64,000 nucleotides of DNA from Pseudidiomarina sediminum DSM 21906 (GTDB taxonomy: Bacteria; Pseudomonadota; Gammaproteobacteria; Enterobacterales; Alteromonadaceae): assembly GCF_000423165.1 (NCBI RefSeq), contig NZ_AUHL01000005.1:186001-250000 (forward strand), in the 5' to 3' direction. This document shows positions 52,613-62,464 of the stretch, one piece after another. A program made the translations under genes and the position numbers. The first letter of the stretch is position 1. Every line of letters begins with the position of its first letter. The notes below the pieces were generated by a model that searched no databases, was not told the origin of the DNA, and saw only the letters and a program-made list of their open reading frames with translations.

Positions 52613-52624
52613 TCCTCGCTATCG
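52599..52624. terminator. Perfect hairpin with both stop codons of rimO and rmuC in its loop
   Basis: CGATAGCGAG (52599-52608) and CTCGCTATCG (52615-52624) form a perfect 10-bp stem around the hexaloop TTAATC. The loop holds the rimO stop TAA (52610-52612) and the rmuC stop on the other strand (52609-52611). There is no T-run on either side. Confidence 0.5.
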
Positions 52625-53988
52625 TCACCCAGTAATTTACTGTCGAGCTTTTTCGAGGTTTGCACCCCCATTTCTTTAAACTTTTCCACGCGGCCAACGA
52701 GGTTACCTCGGCCGCTGGAGAGTTTATTCATCGCCCCGTCGTAGTGGTTCCGTACTGTATCCAAGCTCTTGCCGATTTTTTGCATGTCTTCAATAAAGCC
52801 GACGAACTTGTCATAGAGTTTTGCCGCATCTGAGGCAATGCGCTGGGCGTTTTGGTTTTGATGCTCGTACTGCCAAATATTATTCACCGTGCGCAGCGCC
52901 ACCAATAAGTTGGTTGGACTTACCAACATGATATTGCTGTCCAAGGCGAGTCGAATCAGCTCAGGCTCACGATCCACCGCGAGCAAGAACGCCGGCTCAA
53001 TAGGAATAAACAACAGCACGTAATCCAAGGTTCGAACACTCTCAAGCTGTTGATAATTCTTTTTCGATAAGCCTTTAATGTGCGCCCGCAACGAGTTGAC
53101 ATGCTCACTCAACGCAGCCTCACGCGCCTGATCATCGTCACTATTAAAGTAACGCTCATAGGCGACCAAAGAGACCTTGGAGTCAATCACCACGTCTTTC
53201 TCGTTCGGTAAATGCACGATAACGTCAGGTTTAAACGACTTACCATCTTCATCGCGATGATGGCTTTGCGTTTCATACTCATGCCCTTCGCGCAAACCAG
53301 ACTGCTGCAGAATCCGCTCAAGCACCACCTCACCCCAGTTACCTTGGGTTTTAGTATCGCCTTTTAGGGCTTTGGTGAGCGCATCGGCTTCGGCCGCCAT
53401 TTGCTTGTTCAGCTCTTTTAACGACGTAATCTCCGTCGTCAATGACGCACGTTGCTTCAGCTCTTCGGTGTACTGACTCTCGACCTGCTTCTTAAACGCT
53501 TCAAGCTGTTGCTTGAATGGTGCCAGCGTCGTTTCTAAAGTCATTTTGCTGGAGTGCTGCAAACGCTCCGATTTTTGCTCAAAAATTTGCTGTGCTAAGC
53601 GCTCGAACTCTTTCTTCATGCGCTCTTCACTAGCTTCCAGCACTTGCTGCTTTTCTTGCGCATGCTCGAGCGTCTTCGCCAAATCGGTTTTTAATCCGGC
53701 GATTTCAGCTTGCAACTGACCACGCTGCTGCCGCAGCTGCTCTTGTTGTTGCTCATGCTGTTCGATGCGGCGCTCGGCTTCTCGTAACTGCTGTAACGCA
53801 CGCTGCTCACTTTGCTCTAGCTCATGCTCGAGTTGCGCTTCACGCTGTGCGGCCATGCTTTGTTGGTGCTCCAGTTGCTGCGTAACACGCAGCAACTGTG
53901 GGCGTAGCCAAAGCCAGCCCAACACACCACCTAACACCATGGCGCCAGCAGCAGCCAATAACCATTGCCAAATCAGCAGATTAAGCAT
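52609..53988 (-). CDS. rmuC: DNA recombination protein RmuC
   Basis: A 459-residue protein of the RmuC family, which limits inverted-repeat recombination and has a PD-(D/E)XK-like nuclease fold. It has an N-terminal membrane helix (about residues 3-28), a Gln/Glu-rich coiled coil (about 35-190) and the RmuC domain (about 205-430), with [32 protein letters not shown] and VVIDSKVSL as clear motifs. It overlaps the fumA end by 8 bases, so it follows fumA in one transcript. Confidence 0.93.
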   Translation of the reverse strand: MLNLLIWQWLLAAAGAMVLGGVLGWLWLRPQLLRVTQQLEHQQSMAAQREAQLEHELEQSEQRALQQLREAERRIEQHEQQQEQLRQQRGQLQAEIAGLKTDLAKTLEHAQEKQQVLEASEERMKKEFERLAQQIFEQKSERLQHSSKMTLETTLAPFKQQLEAFKKQVESQYTEELKQRASLTTEITSLKELNKQMAAEADALTKALKGDTKTQGNWGEVVLERILQQSGLREGHEYETQSHHRDEDGKSFKPDVIVHLPNEKDVVIDSKVSLVAYERYFNSDDDQAREAALSEHVNSLRAHIKGLSKKNYQQLESVRTLDYVLLFIPIEPAFLLAVDREPELIRLALDSNIMLVSPTNLLVALRTVNNIWQYEHQNQNAQRIASDAAKLYDKFVGFIEDMQKIGKSLDTVRNHYDGAMNKLSSGRGNLVGRVEKFKEMGVQTSKKLDSKLLGDDSED

Positions 53989-55492
53989 CTTGCGCTTCCA
54001 GTTTCACACGCCAAATTGCTGGGCCTGTTTCATGGGCATTTTCACCGGTGCTATCCACCGCCACTGTTACCGGCATGTCTTCAACTTCGAACTCGTAAAT
54101 CGCTTCCATACCTAGGTCTTCAAAAGCCACCACGTTGGCTTTCTTGATTGCTTTTGCGACCAAGTAGGCAGCACCACCTACAGCCATCAAGTACACCGCT
54201 TTGTGTTGCTTAATACTCTCAACCGTTGCAGGACCACGTTCCGCTTTACCGATCATGCCAAGGATGCCGGTCTTATCGAGCATCAGATCAGTAAACTTAT
54301 CCATCCGCGTCGCCGTTGTTGGGCCCGCCGGTCCAACCACTTCATCACCCACAGGGTCAACTGGACCTACGTAGTAAATGAACTTGTTGGTAAAATCGAC
54401 AGGTAGCTCTTCACCGCGATCCAGCATGTCTTTGATGCGTTTATGTGCCGCGTCGCGACCGGTTAACATTTTCCCGCTCAGCAATACCGTCTCGCCGGTT
54501 TTCCAGCTTTCGATGTCCGCTTGGGTAAGTTCATCAAGGTTCACGCGACGCGCGTCATCACCAAGCTCAAAGGTAATATCCGGCCAATCTTCTAGTTTCG
54601 GCGGCTGCAAATCAGCAGGACCACTACCATCGAGCACAAAGTGTGCATGGCGGGTCGCCGCACAGTTTGGAATTAAGGTTACCGGCTTTGAGGCAGCATG
54701 AGTTGGCGCGGTCTTGATTTTTACGTCCATGACCGTCGTAACACCACCAAGACCTTGGGCGCCAATACCAAGCTTGTTAACACGGTGATAGATCTCTAAC
54801 CGCAACTCTTCTTCAGCATTTTGTGGGCCGCGCTCAAGCAGTTCTTGAATATCAACAGGATCCATCAACGCTTCTTTGGCAAGTACTGCTGATTTCTCGG
54901 CCGTACCACCAATCCCCAAACCAATCATCCCCGGTGGACACCAGCCCGCACCGAGTTTTGGCATGGTTTCAACCACCCAGTCAGCGATCGAGTCGCTAGG
55001 GTTTAGCATCATCATTTTTGATTTGTTTTCTGAACCACCACCTTTGGCAGCAATCATCACCTCAACGTTATCGCCCGGCACCATGTCAATGTGCACCACA
55101 GCAGGCGTGTTGTCGCCCGTGTTTTTACGGGCACCCGCAGGGTCGGCAACAATAGAAGCACGAAGCGGGTTGTCAGCGTTGGTGTAGGCGCGACGGGTTC
55201 CTTCATCAACCATTTGTTGCACGGTTAAATCGGTCTTATCCCACTGCACGCCCATGCCAACTTTAACAAAGCAGGTGACGATGCCGGTATCTTGACAGAT
55301 TGGACGATGGCCTTGTGCAGCCATACGTGAGTTCGTGAGCACCTGTGCAATGGCGTTCTTCGCCGCTTCACTTTGCTCTTGGTGATAAGCTTTTTCTAAC
55401 GCTTGGACGAAATCAAGCGGGTGATAATACGAAATGTACTGCAAAGCATCAGCGATGCTGTCAATGAAATCAGCCTGGCGAATGGTGGCCAT
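53981..55492 (-). CDS. fumA: Fumarate hydratase class I (4Fe-4S)
   Basis: A 503-residue iron-sulfur fumarase converting fumarate to malate. The ATG at 55492 (MATIRQADF) follows GAGGT and is preferred over a TTG 21 bases upstream. The N-terminal cluster-binding half has the ICQDTG, GWCPPGMIG and NCAATRHAHF segments supplying the three cysteines; the C-terminal half has GKMLTGRDAAHKR and GPTTATRMD. This class is oxygen-sensitive, unlike FumC. It is followed by rmuC with an 8-base overlap. Confidence 0.94.
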   Translation of the reverse strand: MATIRQADFIDSIADALQYISYYHPLDFVQALEKAYHQEQSEAAKNAIAQVLTNSRMAAQGHRPICQDTGIVTCFVKVGMGVQWDKTDLTVQQMVDEGTRRAYTNADNPLRASIVADPAGARKNTGDNTPAVVHIDMVPGDNVEVMIAAKGGGSENKSKMMMLNPSDSIADWVVETMPKLGAGWCPPGMIGLGIGGTAEKSAVLAKEALMDPVDIQELLERGPQNAEEELRLEIYHRVNKLGIGAQGLGGVTTVMDVKIKTAPTHAASKPVTLIPNCAATRHAHFVLDGSGPADLQPPKLEDWPDITFELGDDARRVNLDELTQADIESWKTGETVLLSGKMLTGRDAAHKRIKDMLDRGEELPVDFTNKFIYYVGPVDPVGDEVVGPAGPTTATRMDKFTDLMLDKTGILGMIGKAERGPATVESIKQHKAVYLMAVGGAAYLVAKAIKKANVVAFEDLGMEAIYEFEVEDMPVTVAVDSTGENAHETGPAIWRVKLEAQDA

Positions 55493-55621
55493 GATTACCT
55501 CTACTTCCTCCAATGATAATTGCCCGCTATCATAGCGTTTTCACCCCTCGCTGACCAGTTTTAACACGGTGTATGTTAAGCTTAACCGGCGCGTCGAAAA
55601 TCTGTGAGGAGCTGAACTGTC

Positions 55622-56938
55622 GTGTTAATTGAAGCTGTTGCTATTGACCTAAAACCAAGCTTTGCCCAGCTATTTACCGCCATCGCGGATGAACCCTGGG
55701 CGCTCCTCCTCGATAGCTGTGCACATGCACAGGGCAACTATGACTTTATCTTCTGGCAGCCCGCGCAAGTGGTCACGGTTGCTGATGACTGGCCAGCGCA
55801 ATTGCAACAGCTGATGGCGCAAGTACCTAGCTATCAAGGGCCCGCCGACCTGCCGTTTCAAGGCGGTCTTGCGGGAGCTTGGAGCTATGACGCGGGACGC
55901 GCACTGGAGCGCCTCCCCGAGCAAGCGAAAGCAGACATTCAGTTGCCGGAAATCGCAGTGGGGCTGTATACCCACGCCTTGATTCGCTGCCATCGCCAGC
56001 AGCAAACCTGGTTGCTCTGCCCGTCCACCGAACAGGCAAACTGGCAACGATTTTGGCAACGCGCCGCAACCCCATCGCCAGCAACAGCCGCGTTCAAACT
56101 TGCAAACGCCTGGCAAAGCAATATGACGAAAGCCAGCTACCTAGAAAAATTTACCCAGGTACAGGACTATTTGCGCGCTGGCGACTGCTATCAGGTAAAC
56201 TTAGCGCAACGCTTTCAAGCCCCCTTTCAAGGCGATCCATGGCGGGCCTACCTGCATCTTCGTCAACGCAACCAAGCCCCTTTTTCTGGCTTCATGCGAC
56301 TCGGTGAAGGTGCCCTGCTCAGCCATTCGCCCGAACGCTTTTTGGCGACCGATGCTCAGGGGCATGTTGAAACCAAACCCATCAAGGGAACACGGCCTCG
56401 CCACAGCGACCCTAGTACCGATCAAGCCCTTGCTGATGAGCTCCAAAATGCCAGTAAAGACCGCGCTGAGAACGTCATGATTGTCGACCTCCTCCGGAAC
56501 GATCTAAGCCGCGTTTGCCTGCCTGGAAGTGTGCAGGTACCAAAACTCTTCGCCATTGAAAGCTATCCTGCGGTACATCATTTGGTGAGTACCGTTGTTG
56601 GCCAGCTGCCATCGCCTCAGGATGCGCTATCGCTACTGGCAGCCTGCTTCCCCGGCGGCTCAATTACCGGAGCGCCGAAAATTCGCGCGATGGAAGTTAT
56701 TGACGAACTGGAACCTCATCGGCGGAGTTTTTATTGCGGCAGTCTGGGGTATTTTTCTCAGCATGGCGCGAGCGATACCAACATTTGTATACGGACGCTG
56801 GTCACTGCGGGTGACCAGATCTACTGCTGGGCCGGTGGCGGCTTAGTCATCGACTCCAACGGCGATGAGGAATACCAAGAGACCTTAGATAAAGTGGCAA
56901 AAATTTTGCCGGAACTAGGCGCGTTGAACCACTCATGA
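55622..56938 (+). CDS. pabB: Aminodeoxychorismate synthase component I
   Basis: A 438-residue chorismate-binding enzyme that aminates chorismate for folate synthesis, working with PabA. The start is GTG. The signature PIKGTRPR holds the active-site Lys specific to PabB/ADC synthase (rather than anthranilate synthase), followed by ENVMIVDLLRNDLSRV and FPGGSITGAPKIRAMEVIDELEP. Length is normal. It overlaps nudL by 4 bases as ATGA. The pabB-nudL-sdaA order is that of E. coli. Confidence 0.94.
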   Translation: MLIEAVAIDLKPSFAQLFTAIADEPWALLLDSCAHAQGNYDFIFWQPAQVVTVADDWPAQLQQLMAQVPSYQGPADLPFQGGLAGAWSYDAGRALERLPEQAKADIQLPEIAVGLYTHALIRCHRQQQTWLLCPSTEQANWQRFWQRAATPSPATAAFKLANAWQSNMTKASYLEKFTQVQDYLRAGDCYQVNLAQRFQAPFQGDPWRAYLHLRQRNQAPFSGFMRLGEGALLSHSPERFLATDAQGHVETKPIKGTRPRHSDPSTDQALADELQNASKDRAENVMIVDLLRNDLSRVCLPGSVQVPKLFAIESYPAVHHLVSTVVGQLPSPQDALSLLAACFPGGSITGAPKIRAMEVIDELEPHRRSFYCGSLGYFSQHGASDTNICIRTLVTAGDQIYCWAGGGLVIDSNGDEEYQETLDKVAKILPELGALNHS

Positions 56939-57528
56939 CGCGTGACGAATTTCTCCGCCGCTTTCAACTGCACGGTTCACTCGAGCCACAACGGCCCCTG
57001 CCAAAGCGTTTACGCCCAGCAGCGGTATTGGTACCGCTTTGGGAACGCGATGGCGAGCTGCAACTGGTGCTGACCCAACGCTCGTCTCACTTACGTCATC
57101 ACGCTGGACAAATCAGTTTTCCTGGAGGTCGCCAAGAACCCCAAGATACGACCCTCTTCGCCACCGCCTTACGTGAAGCCGAAGAGGAAATTGGCCTATC
57201 GCCAGCAGCCGTGGAGCCCGTTGGGGTATTACGCGATCATCCTGTGATCAGTAATTTTTGTATTCGCCCCTACGTGGTCTTCATTCATCCGCAACAACCT
57301 TTGCGTGCCGATCCGAATGAAGTCGCCGAGCTGTTCACCGTGCCACTAGCGCAGGTGCTGCACCAGCGCCAGCACTTTGCCTACCGACTCGAGCGCTTTC
57401 ATTACGATAAGGTATACTTTATTCCGTATCAGCAGCGAAATATTTGGGGCGCAACCGCCGGAATTTTGCGAGAATTGGCCGATCACGTGTATCCTGAACG
57501 GCAGCGTTTTTATCGTTCATTAAATTAA
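56935..57528 (+). CDS. nudL: Nudix hydrolase, CoA pyrophosphatase-like (NudL)
   Basis: A 197-residue Nudix protein of the YeaB/NudL group. The Nudix box runs from GGRQEPQDTT to REAEEEIGL (about residues 63-86) with the metal-binding Glu residues. The preceding LTQRSSHLRHHAGQISFPGG is the UPF0035 signature seen in CoA pyrophosphatases. It probably hydrolyses CoA or related pyrophosphates. It is translationally coupled to pabB and lies 18 bases before sdaA. Confidence 0.9.
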   Translation: MTRDEFLRRFQLHGSLEPQRPLPKRLRPAAVLVPLWERDGELQLVLTQRSSHLRHHAGQISFPGGRQEPQDTTLFATALREAEEEIGLSPAAVEPVGVLRDHPVISNFCIRPYVVFIHPQQPLRADPNEVAELFTVPLAQVLHQRQHFAYRLERFHYDKVYFIPYQQRNIWGATAGILRELADHVYPERQRFYRSLN

Positions 57529-57546
57529 AGGTTTCTAATAACAACT

Positions 57547-58920
57547 ATGATTAGTGTTTTTGATATCTACAAAGTGGGTATTGGCCCTTCCAGTTCACAT
57601 ACCGTGGGCCCAATGCGTGCTGCCAAAGAATTCCTTGAGGCGGCGGACAAAGCTGTTGGTATCGCACAGGCAACCAGCGTCGAAGTTGAGTTATTTGGCT
57701 CGTTAGGGCAAACCGGTAAAGGCCACGGTACTGGCAAAGCGGTTATTTTAGGTCTCGCAGGCGAAGAGCCTGAAACGGTCGACACCACCGAAGTTGATGG
57801 GTTTTTAGCAACGATTGAAGCTGAGCAACGCCTAAAGTTACTTGGACACCACGACGTGCACTTCCCACGCGACGGTGCCATCGTTTTCCATCGCCGCAAA
57901 ACCATGCCTCGCCACGCCAATGCGATGGAATTACGCTTGTTGAAAGATGGCGAAGTGCTCTACAAAGATCTCTATTACTCCATCGGCGGTGGCTTTATTG
58001 TCCGTGATGCTGATTTCGATGACACACTGGAAGAAGCGATTGAGCAATCAAGCAAGCCCATTCCATACCCGTTTGATACCGCGGAAGAGCTACTCGCCCA
58101 GTGTCAGGAGCACGGCTTACGGATCAGCTCATTAATGCTCGCCAACGAAAAAGTATTTCGCAGCGAAGCTGAAATTCGCAGCGGACTTATGCATATCTGG
58201 CAAACCATGGACGAATGCATCGACCGTGGTATTCGGACCGAAGGCATTTTACCTGGTGGACTCAAAGTGCGTCGACGCGCACCAGGCCTGTATCAGCGTT
58301 TGAAGAATGAAAAATCTGCCGACCCGATGCAGACCATGGACTGGGTCGACTTGTTTGCCCTCGCCGTAAATGAGGAGAACGCAGCTGGCGGCCGGGTGGT
58401 CACCGCACCGACCAATGGCGCGGCAGGAATCATTCCTACGGTAATGAAATATGCTGACAAATTTATCGGACAACTGGACGAAGAAACCGTGGTCCGTTTC
58501 TTACTGACCTCAGCCGCGATTGGCATTCTTTACAAAAAGAACGCTTCGATCAGTGGCGCAGAAGTCGGTTGTCAAGGCGAAGTCGGCGTCGCCTGCTCGA
58601 TGGCCGCTGGTGCACTTGCGGAACTCATGGGCGGTAGCCCCACCAACGTCGAAAATGCTGCCGAAATCGGTATGGAACACAACCTTGGTTTAACCTGTGA
58701 TCCGGTCGGTGGTTTGGTTCAAGTACCTTGCATTGAGCGCAACGCGATGGGCGCCGTCAAAGCCATCAACGCAGCGCGGCTTGCCCTACGTGGCAGTGGT
58801 GATCACAAAGTATCCTTAGATAAGGTCATCAAAACCATGTGGGACACAGGCAACGATATGAAGACCAAATACAAAGAAACCGCACGTGGCGGTCTCGCTG
58901 TAAATATTATCGAGTGTTAA
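57547..58920 (+). CDS. sdaA: L-serine ammonia-lyase (4Fe-4S)
   Basis: A 457-residue L-serine dehydratase forming pyruvate and ammonia. It is the single-chain form: N-terminal beta domain (residues 1-150, [13 protein letters not shown]) and alpha domain (about 180-457). Cluster cysteines lie in [15 protein letters not shown] and [18 protein letters not shown]. It ends 5 bases from the convergent cysB, both stops sitting in the near-palindrome GTTAAGGCCTTTAAC. Confidence 0.95.
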   Translation: MISVFDIYKVGIGPSSSHTVGPMRAAKEFLEAADKAVGIAQATSVEVELFGSLGQTGKGHGTGKAVILGLAGEEPETVDTTEVDGFLATIEAEQRLKLLGHHDVHFPRDGAIVFHRRKTMPRHANAMELRLLKDGEVLYKDLYYSIGGGFIVRDADFDDTLEEAIEQSSKPIPYPFDTAEELLAQCQEHGLRISSLMLANEKVFRSEAEIRSGLMHIWQTMDECIDRGIRTEGILPGGLKVRRRAPGLYQRLKNEKSADPMQTMDWVDLFALAVNEENAAGGRVVTAPTNGAAGIIPTVMKYADKFIGQLDEETVVRFLLTSAAIGILYKKNASISGAEVGCQGEVGVACSMAAGALAELMGGSPTNVENAAEIGMEHNLGLTCDPVGGLVQVPCIERNAMGAVKAINAARLALRGSGDHKVSLDKVIKTMWDTGNDMKTKYKETARGGLAVNIIEC

Positions 58921-58925
58921 GGCCT

Positions 58926-59948
<1,023 letters not shown>

Positions 59949-59981
59949 TTAGTTATTCCAATAAGAAAATTTGAGGTGACT

Positions 59982-60323
59982 GTGTCCAGCTTTGCCGATC
60001 AACTGAAAAATTTAGGTTTCTCCGCATCAGAATCAGCCTCAGAAAACGAGGCTGAACAGGCGTCTACGTCAGCACCTAACACCCGTCAGCCGGTGCGCAT
60101 TCAGCGCCAAACGAAAGGACGCAAAGGCAAAGGCGTTACGGTCATTTTTGATTTGCCCAACCAGCCTGAGTTGCTCGCCGACTACGCCAAACGTTTACGT
60201 AAACAATGCGGTGTTGGAGGGAGTGTAAAAAATGGCACCATTGAATTACAGGGCGATCAACGTGAAGTGTGTCAGCAATTTTTACAACAACAAGGCTTTA
60301 CCGCTAAGCTTGCCGGCGGCTAG
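59982..60323 (+). CDS. yciH: SUI1/YciH translation factor-like protein
   Basis: A 113-residue homologue of eIF1/SUI1 (YciH), which in E. coli influences start-codon selection and stress response. Start at the GTG at 59982 with TTGAGG five bases upstream; the GTG at 59976 overlaps that ribosome site. An N-terminal acidic tail (about residues 15-35) is followed by a basic RQTKGRKGKGVTVIFDL strand and the SUI1 core (KQCGVGGSVKNGTIELQGDQ). It overlaps the phosphatase gene stop by 4 bases. Confidence 0.9.
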   Translation: MSSFADQLKNLGFSASESASENEAEQASTSAPNTRQPVRIQRQTKGRKGKGVTVIFDLPNQPELLADYAKRLRKQCGVGGSVKNGTIELQGDQREVCQQFLQQQGFTAKLAGG

Positions 60324-61978
60324 TGCTTGCTGCGCGGTATCGCGTAATAGGTAAAGCTAATTTCCCGGCCGCCATCATGCCACTCGATATCGGTAGCGAG
60401 TTGCCGTAGCAGGTCGATACCGCGACCATAACTGCTGTAGCCGTCTGCCGTTTCATCGAACTCAGGCCACTCCCATGCAGCTCCAGAATTGCGCACATTA
60501 AAACGCAAACGGTGGTGCGCACGCGCATACTCGACCCGAATCGTAATGCTTCCTGACTGCAATTGGGCCAAGCGTTCCGCGCGCAGCTGATAGTAGTAGG
60601 CAAAACCTTCAGGATCAGCTTTGATCCGCGAGTCAAGTCCCAGCAGACCATGCTCCAAGGCGTTGTTAAACACTTCCGCCAGTAGCAAGTAAATCGTGGT
60701 GCGATGATGATGAATAGGCGGCAGGCGCCCCAATACTCCGAGAATAGTCGCCACCACATCGAGGTGCTTTAAATCTTCCGCTTCTAGGTGACTGGTGAAG
60801 CTAAATGGTAAGACTTCCAGTTCATCCTGCTCTTCTTGTGGGCCCAGTCCAGTCGGACAGCACTGCAAGATGGCCAAGGATAAATCGTCTTGCAGCGGTT
60901 GTGCGCCGCGGAATTGCGCCAGCTTTTTCACCAGTAAATCAAACTCGTCCAAGCCCGAGTACCGCATTAGATAGCGTTCCAGCGCCTCTAGGCCAAGAAA
61001 TTCACGGTTCTGACTCAACATTTCGATGACACCATCAGTGTACATCGCAATACGGTCATCGGAGTGCGTCTGAATCGTGGTGGTATGGGCTTCAAAAGCA
61101 TCGCTATCAAGCACCCCGAGCGCCATATGCTGCGCCTTCAGCCGTTGCTTGATTTCACCATCAGCCCCCAAAACTATCGCCGGCGGCATACCGCCATTCC
61201 AATAGGTAACACGCTGCCCATTAGCCGACAACTCCATAATAAAACAGGCACAAAACATCTCATTGGGGAGCAACTGATTGAGGCGATAGTTGAATTCTTT
61301 CACCATCTCTGCGACCGAGACACTGTTATCAACCATGGCAAAAAATGCCTGTGATAAAGGCAAAGCCCCTGTTGCTGGAGCGAGCCCGTGACCGGTAAAG
61401 TCAGCCATCAAGACATAGAGGCTTCCCGTTGAGCCGGGTGCTACGAGGCACAAATCACCGTTAAACTTGGCTGCAGGGGTCAATAAGGTGCGAATATGCG
61501 GGTATTCAAGATAATTACGACTAAGGGCATTTTTGAAGATATGTTCGACCAACGCATGCTCGCGATCAACACGCTGGTTATGCCAGAGTAGGCTTTCTCG
61601 AACGGCTTGCAGTTGACGACTGTTATTAAAGGCATCGGCAACGGATTTTATCCGTTGTATTACGCGTGTGCCGCTACACTGCTGCCAAGCAAGACTATCG
61701 CCCTCCCATTGCATCAACAGTTTGCTACTGAGCTCATTCGGCACAATAAGTAATTGCTCAGGACACCGCAAACGCTGCAGCAGAAAGCTCTCAACGGTCT
61801 CAACCACCAACAAGGACGGACGCACCAGCTGTGCTTGCGCAGACCATTCAGCAACAGGAATACATCGAATACGGCGGGCAATATCGAGCTGTTTTAACGC
61901 ATCACAAACGTGTTGGGCAAAGACGGAGTCATCATAATAAATGTCGATAACTAATTGACGGGACGAACGTAGCATCAC
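60320..61978 (-). CDS. PP2C phosphatase/HATPase switch protein with pseudo-receiver
   Basis: A 552-residue three-domain signalling protein of the receiver-SpoIIE-HATPase type, like Pseudomonas HsbR. Residues 1-125 have a receiver-like pattern, but the expected phospho-Asp is Glu60 (LLVVETVES) and the strand-5 Lys-Pro is missing. The SpoIIE/PP2C phosphatase domain (about 165-385) keeps its metal ligands (FNGDL, MADFTGHG, MYTDGV, DDLSL). The C-terminal HATPase anti-sigma-type kinase (about 415-545) has N-box AEVFNNALEH and G-box YGRGI. It is downstream of a STAS gene by 26 bases, so it likely dephosphorylates and phosphorylates that partner. Confidence 0.88.
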   Translation of the reverse strand: MMLRSSRQLVIDIYYDDSVFAQHVCDALKQLDIARRIRCIPVAEWSAQAQLVRPSLLVVETVESFLLQRLRCPEQLLIVPNELSSKLLMQWEGDSLAWQQCSGTRVIQRIKSVADAFNNSRQLQAVRESLLWHNQRVDREHALVEHIFKNALSRNYLEYPHIRTLLTPAAKFNGDLCLVAPGSTGSLYVLMADFTGHGLAPATGALPLSQAFFAMVDNSVSVAEMVKEFNYRLNQLLPNEMFCACFIMELSANGQRVTYWNGGMPPAIVLGADGEIKQRLKAQHMALGVLDSDAFEAHTTTIQTHSDDRIAMYTDGVIEMLSQNREFLGLEALERYLMRYSGLDEFDLLVKKLAQFRGAQPLQDDLSLAILQCCPTGLGPQEEQDELEVLPFSFTSHLEAEDLKHLDVVATILGVLGRLPPIHHHRTTIYLLLAEVFNNALEHGLLGLDSRIKADPEGFAYYYQLRAERLAQLQSGSITIRVEYARAHHRLRFNVRNSGAAWEWPEFDETADGYSSYGRGIDLLRQLATDIEWHDGGREISFTYYAIPRSKH

Positions 61979-62004
61979 GACTGCCTCTCAGTGCGCGCCC
62001 CTAA

Positions 62005-62310
62005 TCAATCAATGACAAAGAGCTTATCAAAGCGAGAAATATCTAAGATTGATTTTACTTCCGGACGACAATTGATGATGTGAATCGCATTCACGTGATC
62101 ACAAATTGCTTTGCGCATATTCAGCAACATTCCAAGCGCTGAACTATCTAGGTACTCAGTTTCGCGGAGGTCAACGTAGACATGTTGGGTTTCTTCACCC
62201 AAAGAGCTATAGGCACGTCGAAAGTCATTAACCATACTAAAGTCAAACTTTCCTCGAATCGAAAGCGTGAGATCTTTGCCATCGTTAGAGATATGACGTG
62301 ATACAGACAT
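62005..62310 (-). CDS. STAS-domain anti-sigma factor antagonist
   Basis: A 101-residue single STAS domain. The start at 62310 (MSVSRHISN) has TAGGTGG upstream and fits the domain edge; in-frame codons further upstream look non-coding. The phosphorylation-site segment YLDSSALGMLLNMR has Ser56/Ser57, as in SpoIIAA. It forms an operon with the phosphatase/kinase protein downstream and is its probable substrate. The output target, a sigma factor, anti-sigma or effector such as a cyclase, is not in the neighbourhood. Confidence 0.88.
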   Translation of the reverse strand: MSVSRHISNDGKDLTLSIRGKFDFSMVNDFRRAYSSLGEETQHVYVDLRETEYLDSSALGMLLNMRKAICDHVNAIHIINCRPEVKSILDISRFDKLFVID

Positions 62311-62411
62311 TAACCACCTACTCATTATTGTTATTATTGAACGAAATGAAGCTAAATAGTGCCAACTCAACCCAATAAAAACAAGTTATATCCACTTGTT
62401 TTACGTTCAAA

Positions 62412-62455
62412 AAGATAAATAAAAGCCAGTTTAATTAAACTGGCTTTTTATCTTA
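62412..62455 (-). terminator. Long terminator hairpin after the amidohydrolase gene
   Basis: A perfect 12-bp stem (AAAAGCCAGTTT, loop AATT, AAACTGGCTTTT) is extended by further AT pairs (AGATAAA / TTTATCT). T-rich flanks occur on both strands. On the minus strand it follows the amidohydrolase stop by about 10 bases. Confidence 0.85.
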
Positions 62456-62464
62456 ACAACTTGC

